From assembly GCF_014204895.1 (NCBI RefSeq), contig NZ_JACHMF010000001.1:9176001-9240000 (forward strand): a stretch of 64,000 bases of DNA. Reading direction: 5' to 3'. This stretch comes from Paractinoplanes abujensis. GTDB lineage: Bacteria > Actinomycetota > Actinomycetes > Mycobacteriales > Micromonosporaceae. This document shows, piece after piece, positions 39,120 through 47,297 of the stretch. Each line of letters starts with the position of its first letter. The first letter of the stretch is position 1. The notes beneath the pieces were generated by a model. That model did not search any database, was not told the origin of the DNA, and saw only the letters and a list, made by a program, of their open reading frames with translations. A program made the translations under genes and the position numbers.

Positions 39120-41941
39120 GGATCGCCGGGGACCTGATCGAAGGGTTACCGGTCAGCCGGATCCTCGAGCTGCCACGCCGGTCGACGCCGACCCGCGACG
39201 AGCAGGTCGCTGATGCCGGCCGCAGCCGGCGCCTCGCCGGCATCGTGTCGGCCTACCACAGCGGCGCCGGGATGCTTCTGGGCTGGAGCCGCCGGGCCGC
39301 CGGCGCGCCGGTCGAGGTGTTCGCGGCCGGCGGCATCGCGGGCGCCCCCGGGAACGGCCTCACACCGCTCTCCCTGCCGCCGGGCGCGCTGGGCCGGCCG
39401 TACGCGCCCGGTGAACTCATGAACAATCTGCGCCGGGTACCTCATTGGACCCGCCTGGCCGGACTTACCGACGGCCTGCTGGTCGACGACCCGGCTCAGC
39501 GTGACGACGACCTGCGTCCGACTCTCGACGAGTGCCTGCTGCATGTCTGGCACGGCGGGTTCGCCTGGTTCGTGCTGGCGGAGCCGGTGCCACCGGGCGA
39601 GATCGTAAGCATGGCCAAGGCAGTCGCGCAGGAAGAGCGGCAGGCGCAAACCAAAGCCCAGTCGCCCGAGCAGGCGATCGCGGCGACCCGCCTCCAGCGC
39701 CGGCACCGCGAGCTGCAGCAGGGACGGTCCACCGGCATGTGGCGGGTGCACGTGCTCGTCGGCGGGGACTCGTCGTCGGCCGCGTCTGCCGTGAGCGGCC
39801 TGCTGTGTGCCTCGGCCGACCTGGGCCGGCAGCCGTACGCGTTGGCCCCGACCGGCGTTGTCGGCGAGCTGGACAAGGTGCTGGCCGCGGAGGACGTGCC
39901 CGGCTCGCCTGTGCTGGCCGGCTCGCCGCTGCTCGCTTCGCTGGCCGTGGCACCGCTCGAGGAGGTGCCGGGTCTGCGTTTCGCGATGCGCTCCGAGTTC
40001 GACGTGACACCCGAGACCGAGAGCGGTCCGGACTCGGTCCCGGTAGGCGTCGTGCTCGACCGGGGCGGGCAGCCGGCGGGCGCGCTCGAGGTGCCGCGCC
40101 GCAGCCTCAACCGGCACACCTTCGTCTGCGGGGCGACGGGCGCGGGCAAGTCCCAGACCGTCCGCAACCTGCTTGAGAACGCGGCCGACCAGGGCCTGCC
40201 GTGGCTGGTGGTGGAACCGGCGAAGGCCGAGTACCGCCAAATGGCCGACCGTGTCGGGGGCGAACGGGTAATCACGGTGCGTCCTGGTGACCCGCTCGCG
40301 CCGCCGGCCGGGTTCAACCCGTTGCGGCCGGCCGAAGGGTTCCCGCTGCAGACCCATCTCGACCTCACCCAGTCGCTGTTCCTGGCCGCGTTCGACGCCG
40401 AGGAGCCGTTTCCCCAGGTGCTGAGCGCGGCGCTGACCCGTTGCTACGAGGAGTTGGGCTGGGACCTCGCGCTGAGCGAGCCGCGCGTCGCCGGTCACCA
40501 GCCCCGCTATCCGACGCTGGACGACTTGCAACGCTGTGCCGAACTCGTGGTCGACCGGATCGGCTACGGGCAGGAGATCACCGACAACGTCCGCGGCTTC
40601 ATCCGGGTGCGGCTGTCCAGTCTGCGTACGGGCACCACCGGCCGGTTCTTCGAAGGCGGGCACCCGCTCGACCTGGCCGAGCTGATGCGGCGCAACGTCG
40701 TCTTCGAGATCGAGGACGTGGGTGACGACCGGGACAAGGCCTTCCTGATGGGCGGGCTGCTCATTCAGCTCACCGAGCACCTGCGTGTCGAGACCCGGCG
40801 CGACCCGGCCGTGGCTCGGGCCGGGCTCCGGCATCTCAGCGTATTCGAGGAGGCGCATCGGCTCTTACGTCGTACCGAACCGGGCGGGCCGGCCGCGCAC
40901 GCAGTGGAACTGTTCGCCGCGCTGCTGGCGGAGATCCGGGCGTACGGAGAAGGCCTTGTCATCGCCGAACAGATCCCCGGAAAGCTGATGCCGGACGTCA
41001 TCAAGAACACCGCTGTCAAGATCATGCACCGGCTGCCCGCCGCGGACGACCGGCAGGCGGTCGGCGCTACCGCCAACCTCACCGCTCGTCAGTCGGAGTA
41101 CCTGGTCACGCTGCCGCCCGGCACGGCCGCGGTGTTCGCCGACGGCATGGACCAGCCCGTCCTCGTCCGCATGCCCGACGGCACCCCGCGCGAGCAGGGA
41201 GGTCACACGCCGACGGCCGCGGTCGACCCGATCATCGGACGACGCAGCCCGACGTGCGGTCTCGAATGTTCCGGCCGCGCCTGCACACTGCGCGAAATTC
41301 GCACGGCGCAGCGGTTACTCGAGGAACAACCGTGGATCACCTTATGGGCCGAGATCGGGGTGGTCGCCCACCTGACCGGCAAACCGCGACCGGAACTGTG
41401 GGCGGAGAAGACTGCCGTTCTGGCCGCGATGCCCGCCCGCCTGCGGGAATGTGCACTGTCACAGGCCGTGGACGCGGGGGTGGCCTCGCGGTCGGCCGGA
41501 ATGGGCCGGGCGACCGACCCGTTCGCCCTGTCCGCGCATGTACTGACCGGGTCCTGCACGCCCGACGAGCCCGCCTATGTGGCCCCGGCTTACCGCCACG
41601 GCTCGATCCTCAGCGCGTTGTCCGCGCAGGACGGCGACGGGCCGGCCGACTCGCGCGCCGCCGTCTGGTCGGAGGCGATCGGACGGGAGATCGTGGGCGC
41701 CACGATCGCCGAACAGGCCGACTGGGTGCGGTTCTGGATGGGAATCGATCAGCCCGCCCACGCGCTCCGGGCGGTCGTGGCGTTCGGGCGGTCCGAGCCG
41801 TCGGCCATCGAGAACGCGGTCGGTGCCGCCCCGGGCTCGTACGAGTGGGCCAACCGTCTGGCTATCGCGTTGACCGACACCTTCCGCGATGGCGAGTGGA
41901 TTCCCGATCTGCTCAACGCCGCCGTCCGGCCGCCCGACTGA
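39116..41941 (+). CDS. HerA/VirB4-like ATPase with a C-terminal cysteine-rich domain
   Basis: 941 residues. Residues 1-330 are an N-terminal region of unknown fold. The ATPase core starts at LNRHTFVCGATGAGKSQTV with an intact Walker A (339-346), then WLVVEPAKAEYRQMA, as in HerA/DUF87 and VirB4 proteins. Walker B is LSVFEEAHRLL near 575. The end of the core, NTAVKIMHRLPAADDRQAVG, is also HerA-like. About 250 C-terminal residues begin with CGLECSGRACT and match nothing I know. Such ATPases pump DNA or protein. The GTG start overlaps the previous stop, and the stop lies in the next gene's GAGGAG. Confidence 0.75.
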   Translation: MRIAGDLIEGLPVSRILELPRRSTPTRDEQVADAGRSRRLAGIVSAYHSGAGMLLGWSRRAAGAPVEVFAAGGIAGAPGNGLTPLSLPPGALGRPYAPGELMNNLRRVPHWTRLAGLTDGLLVDDPAQRDDDLRPTLDECLLHVWHGGFAWFVLAEPVPPGEIVSMAKAVAQEERQAQTKAQSPEQAIAATRLQRRHRELQQGRSTGMWRVHVLVGGDSSSAASAVSGLLCASADLGRQPYALAPTGVVGELDKVLAAEDVPGSPVLAGSPLLASLAVAPLEEVPGLRFAMRSEFDVTPETESGPDSVPVGVVLDRGGQPAGALEVPRRSLNRHTFVCGATGAGKSQTVRNLLENAADQGLPWLVVEPAKAEYRQMADRVGGERVITVRPGDPLAPPAGFNPLRPAEGFPLQTHLDLTQSLFLAAFDAEEPFPQVLSAALTRCYEELGWDLALSEPRVAGHQPRYPTLDDLQRCAELVVDRIGYGQEITDNVRGFIRVRLSSLRTGTTGRFFEGGHPLDLAELMRRNVVFEIEDVGDDRDKAFLMGGLLIQLTEHLRVETRRDPAVARAGLRHLSVFEEAHRLLRRTEPGGPAAHAVELFAALLAEIRAYGEGLVIAEQIPGKLMPDVIKNTAVKIMHRLPAADDRQAVGATANLTARQSEYLVTLPPGTAAVFADGMDQPVLVRMPDGTPREQGGHTPTAAVDPIIGRRSPTCGLECSGRACTLREIRTAQRLLEEQPWITLWAEIGVVAHLTGKPRPELWAEKTAVLAAMPARLRECALSQAVDAGVASRSAGMGRATDPFALSAHVLTGSCTPDEPAYVAPAYRHGSILSALSAQDGDGPADSRAAVWSEAIGREIVGATIAEQADWVRFWMGIDQPAHALRAVVAFGRSEPSAIENAVGAAPGSYEWANRLAIALTDTFRDGEWIPDLLNAAVRPPD

Positions 41942-41953
41942 GGAGCTTGCGCC

Positions 41954-43429
41954 ATGGCCGACAGCCCGACCACCCGGACCGACACCCCGCCGCCGCCTCC
42001 GCCGAAGCCTCCGGAGCAGGGGCCCGCGCCGGACGTCCAGCAGAAGATGGACACCCTGCGGGCGCAGCGGGAGGGCAACACGACGCCCCACGACCAGGGC
42101 GGGGTCAAGCCATCCGACCGGACACCCTCCCGTGGCCTCGAGCCGACCCCAGACTTCCAGCAGAAGCTGGACGCGTTCCGCGCCCACAAGGAGGCCAAGC
42201 AGGACGCCGGCCAGTACGTCGACCACCGCGCGGAGAAGGCGCAGAACACCGCGGCCCGCCACGCCGACCGGCCCACGGCCGGTCATCAGCGCGCCGCCGA
42301 GGGTCACGTCGCCCCCAGGACCGCGGAAGCATCGAAGGCCACGCCGGCCCGGGAGGCGGTGGCGGGAGAACGGCCGGGCGCGCCCAACATCGAGCGGTTC
42401 CAGCCGCCGCCACGGGGCCCCGGAGGCGAAGCCGGAGACCGGCGCCTTCATCAGGCCCAGCACCTGAAGCCTGAAGCCGATCTGCGGGGCCAGGCTCCGC
42501 AAATCCGGGCGGCGGAGAAGAACCCAGGCGAAAGGCCGCAAGGCGCGCACTACCGGGATCCCGGCCAGGATCAGCCTCGGGCTGACCGGAGCGAGGTGCA
42601 GCGGCAGGGCCTTCGTGACGCGGTTGCCGACGCCAAGAGCCGCAGGCTGGAGAACGCGGTCGGATTCGACCAAGCGACGGGCAGACCGGGCGAGCAAACT
42701 GGTGGGCGGCCTGAGCCGATCGTTGTGATCGGCGGCGACCAGCTCTTCAAGTCCGACTACCTCGACGCGGTGCGGCGGAGGGCGGAGAATCACGAGAAAG
42801 CTGAATACCGGATGGATCCGGCCGACGTCGTGGACGCCGACAGTCTGACCGTGGAGCAGATCGATGCGATGAAGGCCCAGGGCGCCCGCATCGTTGATCT
42901 CGGAGACGGCGACCCCGACGTGGTCGACCCGTGGGTGAAGAGCCGCACGGACGAGCAGCGGGACCGAGCGTCCGCGCCGCTGACGCCGGACTCGGGGGAC
43001 GGTGGCTCGGGACGGTATGAGCACTACCAGCCGCTCTTCGAGAAATACCCTGAGCCAGGCAGTCGCATCATGACCGGTGACATGCAAGAAGCCCGGGTAA
43101 TACCGGCCGCGGCGGAAATGGGCCCGGATGTGCACACCTTTGACGCTTTCCCCGACGAGGACCACAAGCCGAACCAGTTGGCGCAGAACATCGGGTGGAC
43201 CGGCAAAATCGCCCTGGACAACGCGGGTCACCCAGGTCCGGACGGCGTCTGGCGGCCGGACACGTACACCATCGGCTATTCGGAAGAGGCGCGGAACGGT
43301 AACGGGCCGGGCGACTTCTCGACCATGGAGGACGAGGTGCACCGGGATCTCGGCGCCTGGCGTCAGGGCGTCGACCGGGGTGACAACGCAGTCTTCCCCG
43401 ACCCGTACCTGCCGCCGGACGGCAGGTGA
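41954..43429 (+). CDS. Proline-rich protein with unknown C-terminal domain, candidate substrate of the ATPase
   Basis: 491 residues. The first 250 are disordered in composition (PPPPPPKPPEQ, many Glu, Arg, Gln, Ala). They carry a 16-residue module twice, 40 residues apart: PDVQQKMDTLRAQRE (26-40) and PDFQQKLDAFRAHKE (66-80). A compact C-terminal part starts at about 255 (PIVVIGGDQLFKSDYL) and ends with WTGKIALDNAGHPGPDG and DNAVFPDPYLP. No signal peptide and no known toxin motif are visible. GAGGAG at 41940-41945, eight bases ahead of the ATG, contains the ATPase stop. Long flexible head, repeated short module and variable tail recall secreted effectors, which is an inference. Confidence 0.65.
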   Translation: MADSPTTRTDTPPPPPPKPPEQGPAPDVQQKMDTLRAQREGNTTPHDQGGVKPSDRTPSRGLEPTPDFQQKLDAFRAHKEAKQDAGQYVDHRAEKAQNTAARHADRPTAGHQRAAEGHVAPRTAEASKATPAREAVAGERPGAPNIERFQPPPRGPGGEAGDRRLHQAQHLKPEADLRGQAPQIRAAEKNPGERPQGAHYRDPGQDQPRADRSEVQRQGLRDAVADAKSRRLENAVGFDQATGRPGEQTGGRPEPIVVIGGDQLFKSDYLDAVRRRAENHEKAEYRMDPADVVDADSLTVEQIDAMKAQGARIVDLGDGDPDVVDPWVKSRTDEQRDRASAPLTPDSGDGGSGRYEHYQPLFEKYPEPGSRIMTGDMQEARVIPAAAEMGPDVHTFDAFPDEDHKPNQLAQNIGWTGKIALDNAGHPGPDGVWRPDTYTIGYSEEARNGNGPGDFSTMEDEVHRDLGAWRQGVDRGDNAVFPDPYLPPDGR

Positions 43430-43448
43430 GATCTCCGAGGCCGATCGG

Positions 43449-44192
43449 CTAGCCGGAGGTGTAGCCGCCGTTGACGGTGATGCGTTCGCCCGTGATGAAG
43501 CGGGAGGCGTCGGAGGCCAGGAAAGCCACCACGTCGGCGATGTCCTGCGGGGTGCCGATGCGGCCCAGCGGGATGCCGGCGACGTAGTCGCGGGTGTCGT
43601 CGTCGGTGAGGGGGCCGTGGCGTTCGACCGGGATCCAGCCCGGGGCGACCACGTTGACCGTCACGTTGTCGCCGCCGAGTTCGCGCGCCCACGTGCGGGC
43701 CAGGATGAGCTGGGCGCCCTTGGCGGCGTTGTAGGCCGAGAAACCGGGCAGCGCCCGTTCCGTCATCTCGGAGCCGATGTGGATGAAGCGGCCGCCACCC
43801 AGGCGCCGCATGTGCGGGAGCGTGGCCTGCAGCAGCAAAGTCGGGCTTTTCACAAAGAACGTGAGCTGGTCGAGGTGGTCCTGCCACGTCACGTCCTCGG
43901 CCCGTGCCTCCGGTTGCGGGCCGGTGGCGTTGGCGACCACCACCCGTACGGGGGCCAGGGTCTCCTTCACCTCGGCCGCGAGCCGCCGCACCTCCTGCTC
44001 GTCGGTCACGTCGGCCCGGAAGGCGGCCGCCGTCCCACCCGCGGCCACGATGCCGGCTACCACGCGGGCCGCCCCGTCCGCGTCGGAACGGTAGTTGACC
44101 GCGACCGGCCACCCGTCCGCGGCGAGGCGCCGGCAGAGGTGCGCGCCGAGGCCGCGCGAGGCCCCACTGACCAGGACACTTCCCACGTTCAT
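43449..44192 (-). CDS. Short-chain dehydrogenase/reductase
   Basis: 247 residues, classical SDR. The cofactor loop is VLVSGASRGLGAHLCRRLA, probably NADP(H)-preferring from the arginines. The NNAG-like motif is ANATG, the catalytic serine is in FIHIGSEM, and YNAAKG is the active-site YxxxK. The C-terminal part (PLGRIGTPQDIADVVAFLAS, ITVNGGYTSG) is FabG-like. Start ATG 44192, with a GTG at 44195. The substrate is unknown; it may act as a 3-oxoacyl reductase. Convergent with the proline-rich gene, 19 bases apart. Confidence 0.93.
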   Translation of the reverse strand: MNVGSVLVSGASRGLGAHLCRRLAADGWPVAVNYRSDADGAARVVAGIVAAGGTAAAFRADVTDEQEVRRLAAEVKETLAPVRVVVANATGPQPEARAEDVTWQDHLDQLTFFVKSPTLLLQATLPHMRRLGGGRFIHIGSEMTERALPGFSAYNAAKGAQLILARTWARELGGDNVTVNVVAPGWIPVERHGPLTDDDTRDYVAGIPLGRIGTPQDIADVVAFLASDASRFITGERITVNGGYTSG

Positions 44193-44301
44193 CACGGCAC
44201 GAGGCTAGCCCTGCGGGCACGCTGGGTGGCTCCGGCGGTGGGTTCCGGGGCCGTTGGTGCCGGTGGGCGCGTCGGCCGGTCAGGTGATGCGAGGCGGGAG
44301 G

Positions 44302-44721
44302 TCACTCGCGACCGGCGAGCGCCAAGGCGACGTCCAGCTCGTGCAGTTTGGCCGGGGACAGGCGGCCGGCTCGCTCCAGCAGCGACTCCGCGTCGACGGT
44401 CGTGTCCCAGGTGCAGAAGATTGTGCCGTCCTGGGGCAGCGCCAGCCGGACCACGCCGCTGTGCGCCAGGCCCTCGTCGGCCCCGAAGAACACCTCGATG
44501 CCGATGGCCCGCGTGTCCGGGCCGGCCGTCGCGAGGATCCGGCGACGCTCGCCGACGTCGACCGCCTGTTCCCCGGTCATCAGGACGAACCCCAGCTTCT
44601 GCGCCGGGGTGGCCGGTTCGACGATCTGGATGGCCGCGAACTCCGGCCCCGCCCCGCCCGAGAGCAACACGACGGGCCGCTTCTCGTCGATCTGCGCCCA
44701 CCACACCTCGCCGCGTTCCAC
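44302..44721 (-). CDS. MazF/PemK-like protein without an obvious antitoxin
   Basis: 139 residues. The start MERGEVWWAQIDEKRPVVLL matches the first strand-loop of MazF/PemK endoribonucleases, in which the arginine of the RPVV-type segment is conserved. The middle and C-terminal part (GFVLMTGEQAVDVGERRRIL, VRLALPQDGTIFCTWDT) is longer than usual, and the classic threonine/serine motif is not evident. GTG start at 44721 after GGGGGG. No antitoxin-like frame is adjacent on either side, so it may be a solitary or domesticated member. Confidence 0.6.
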   Translation of the reverse strand: MERGEVWWAQIDEKRPVVLLSGGAGPEFAAIQIVEPATPAQKLGFVLMTGEQAVDVGERRRILATAGPDTRAIGIEVFFGADEGLAHSGVVRLALPQDGTIFCTWDTTVDAESLLERAGRLSPAKLHELDVALALAGRE

Positions 44722-44822
44722 ACGCCCCCCAGGGTTCCGGTCGTCTCAGCGTTGCCGACTGACACGCTATACCGGCCGCAGAGATCGATGACTGTAGACA
44801 TCTGCCCATCTGGTGGGACAGA

Positions 44823-46193
44823 GTGAGGGGCATGGCCAAGTCGAGTCGGCGTGCGTTCTTGTCGGTCAGCGCGGCTGCGGCGGCCGCGCCGCTGGTGGCG
44901 GGGGAGGCCCGGGCCGGTGGGGCCGCTCCGAGCCGGGAGTTGCGCGCGATCCTGCGGGAGATCGACCCCGCGCGGATCGAGGCGATCGTGCGCAAGCTAG
45001 TGTCGTTCGGCACCCGGCACACGCTGTCCAGCCAAGATGATCCCGTACGGGGGATCGGGGCTGCTCGGGACTGGATTTTTGCCGAGCTGCAGCGTTGTGC
45101 CGCGACCTCCGGGGGCCGGATGACCGTGGAGCTGCAGTCGTTCGTGCAGCCGGTGTCGCCGCGGGTGCCCGTGCCGACCACCATCACCAACGTGATCGCG
45201 ACCCTGCGGGGCAGTGTCACCCCCGACCGGACGTACGTCGTGACGGGGCACTACGACTCGCGGGTGACCGACGTGATGGACGCGGTCAAGGACGCCCCGG
45301 GCGCCGACGACGACGCCTCCGGGGTGGCCGTGGCGATGGAGCTGGCCCGCGTGCTGGCGACCCGGCGGCCCGAGGCCACTATCGTCTTCGCCGCGGTGGC
45401 CGGTGAGGAGCAGGGGCTTTACGGCTCCGACCACATGGCGCAGGTCTACCGTGACCGCAACACCGACGTCCAGGCCATGTTCAGCAACGACATCGTGGGC
45501 ACGGGCGACGCGCACGACGGCACCCGGCCCGCCAACCGGACCGTGCGGCTCTTCGTCGAGGGCGTGCCCACTTCGGAGACGGCGGCCGAGGCGACCGTCC
45601 GCAAGAGCGTGGGCGGCGAGAACGACGGGCCGTCGCGGCAGCTGGGCCGGTTCGTCAAGGACGTCGAACCGGAGGGCACCGACGTGCGGGTGATCTGGCG
45701 CCGGGACCGTTACCTGCGGGGCAGCGACCACATCTCGTTCCTGCTCCGGGGCTATCCGGCGGCCCGGTTCACCGAGCCGCGCGAGAACTTCGCCCACGAG
45801 CACCAGGACGTACGGGTGGAGAACGGCGTCCAGTACGGCGACCTGATCGAGTTCTGCGACTTCGGCTACATCGCGCGGGTGGCCCGGATCAACGCGGCGG
45901 TGCTGTGGTCGCTGGCGCAGGCGCCCGGCACGCCGCGGGGCGTGGTCATCGACACGACGCAGCTGACCAACGAGACGACCCTGCGCTGGGAGCTGGGCAC
46001 CGAGCCGGACCTGGCAGGCTACGAAGTGGTGTGGCGCGAGACGACCGCTTCCGACTGGGAGCACTCGCGAGCCGTCGGAAAGGTGACGACGGTGACGATC
46101 GACCTGTCGAAGGACAACGTGTTCTTCGGCGTACGGGCGGTGGACACCGAGGGACACCGCAGCCCGGTCGCGGCACCCAAGCCGTCCAGCTGA
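44823..46193 (+). CDS. Tat-exported M28-family metallopeptidase
   Basis: 456 residues from GTG 44823 (GGTGGG five bases upstream); ATG 44832 is the alternative. A twin-arginine signal SSRRAFLSVSAAAAAAPLVA sends a folded enzyme out of the cell. The M28 di-zinc site is seen as VTGHYDSR, APGADDDASGVAVAMELARV, AGEEQGLYGSDHMA (catalytic glutamate pair), FSNDIVGTG and SDHISF. The last 90 residues (TTQLTNETTLRWELGTEPDL, GYEVVWRETT) look like a fibronectin-III-type domain. Probably an aminopeptidase acting outside the membrane. Stand-alone gene. Confidence 0.9.
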   Translation: MRGMAKSSRRAFLSVSAAAAAAPLVAGEARAGGAAPSRELRAILREIDPARIEAIVRKLVSFGTRHTLSSQDDPVRGIGAARDWIFAELQRCAATSGGRMTVELQSFVQPVSPRVPVPTTITNVIATLRGSVTPDRTYVVTGHYDSRVTDVMDAVKDAPGADDDASGVAVAMELARVLATRRPEATIVFAAVAGEEQGLYGSDHMAQVYRDRNTDVQAMFSNDIVGTGDAHDGTRPANRTVRLFVEGVPTSETAAEATVRKSVGGENDGPSRQLGRFVKDVEPEGTDVRVIWRRDRYLRGSDHISFLLRGYPAARFTEPRENFAHEHQDVRVENGVQYGDLIEFCDFGYIARVARINAAVLWSLAQAPGTPRGVVIDTTQLTNETTLRWELGTEPDLAGYEVVWRETTASDWEHSRAVGKVTTVTIDLSKDNVFFGVRAVDTEGHRSPVAAPKPSS

Positions 46194-46228
46194 GTCCCTG
46201 AGTGGTCTTGCGATGACACGATCGGACC

Positions 46229-47293
46229 ATGACGCTCGATCACACGGTCCGGCTGCGCTTCGGGGACAAGTCGCGCGCCGCGGCAACCCATACCAACCTT
46301 TCCGCCGTACGGCTCGACGGGCCCGTGCTGTGGATCGCGGGCGACGAGACCGCGACGGTGGAGCGGCTGGTCGCCGACAACCCGGAGGCCCCCACCGAGT
46401 TCGGGGCCGAGACCACGTACCGCCTCGGGGACTTCATCAGCCTGCCCGGCACCGACATCGAGGAGGAGGCTGACGTCGAGGGGCTGGCCCGCACCGGCCA
46501 CTTCCTGTGGGCGATCGGCTCGCACAGCCTGCGGCGCAAGCAGATCAAGGACCGGCACGTGGGTGAGAAGGCGCTGCGCCGGCTGGCCCGCATCGAGGGC
46601 CAGGAGAACCGCCAGATTCTCGTACGGCTCCCGATCGCCGACGTCGACGGGCTGCCCACGCCCGTACGGGAAATCGACATCGACGGCGAGAAGCACTACG
46701 CGGCGGCCCTGGGCGGTAAGGACGACCTGCGGCACCTGCTGCGCAAGGACGACCACCTGGCGCCGTTCCTGCCCATCCCCGGCAAGGACAACGGGCTCGA
46801 CATCGAGGGCATCGCGGTCAGCGGCGACCGGGTTTATCTGGGCCTGCGCGGGCCGGTGCTGCGGGGCTGGGCGTTCGTGCTCGAACTGCGCCCCTACATC
46901 GACCCCCACGAGCCCGACCGGTTGCGTCTGCACGAGTTCCCCGACGGCTTCACCTATCGCAAGCACGTGCTGCGGCTGGACGGCCTGGGCGTGCGTGACC
47001 TCTGCCCCGACGGCGACGACCTGCTGATCCTGGCCGGCCCGACGATGGACCTGGACGGGCCGGTGCGCGTCTACCGCTGGCACGGCGCCTGCCGCTCCGA
47101 GCAGCCGACGATCGTGCGGGGCGACCTGATCAGCCGGGTGCTCGAGCTGACGTTCGGCGAGGGCGACGACCACGCCGAGGGCCTGAGCAACTACGGCGAC
47201 GGCCGCCTGCTCATCGTTTACGACAGCCCGGCCGCCGTCCGCCTGACCGAGGACGACGCCGTCATCGCCGACGTGGTCCGCATGCCGTCCTAG
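46229..47293 (+). CDS. DUF3616-type protein, function unknown
   Basis: 354 residues, no signal peptide. Built of repeated beta-strands ending in blocks such as DIEGIAVSGDRVYLGLRGPV and HAEGLSNYGDGRLLIVYDSP, which fits a beta-propeller of the DUF3616 type. An aspartate-rich style is seen throughout. It follows the M28 peptidase by 35 bases on the same strand and may be cotranscribed. No enzymatic motif is seen. Confidence 0.75.
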   Translation: MTLDHTVRLRFGDKSRAAATHTNLSAVRLDGPVLWIAGDETATVERLVADNPEAPTEFGAETTYRLGDFISLPGTDIEEEADVEGLARTGHFLWAIGSHSLRRKQIKDRHVGEKALRRLARIEGQENRQILVRLPIADVDGLPTPVREIDIDGEKHYAAALGGKDDLRHLLRKDDHLAPFLPIPGKDNGLDIEGIAVSGDRVYLGLRGPVLRGWAFVLELRPYIDPHEPDRLRLHEFPDGFTYRKHVLRLDGLGVRDLCPDGDDLLILAGPTMDLDGPVRVYRWHGACRSEQPTIVRGDLISRVLELTFGEGDDHAEGLSNYGDGRLLIVYDSPAAVRLTEDDAVIADVVRMPS

Positions 47294-47297
47294 CTGC

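Noticed and set aside
39146..40858. 570-codon minus-strand frame opposite the HerA-like gene
   Set aside because: No domain; the plus strand has Walker motifs and coupled neighbours.
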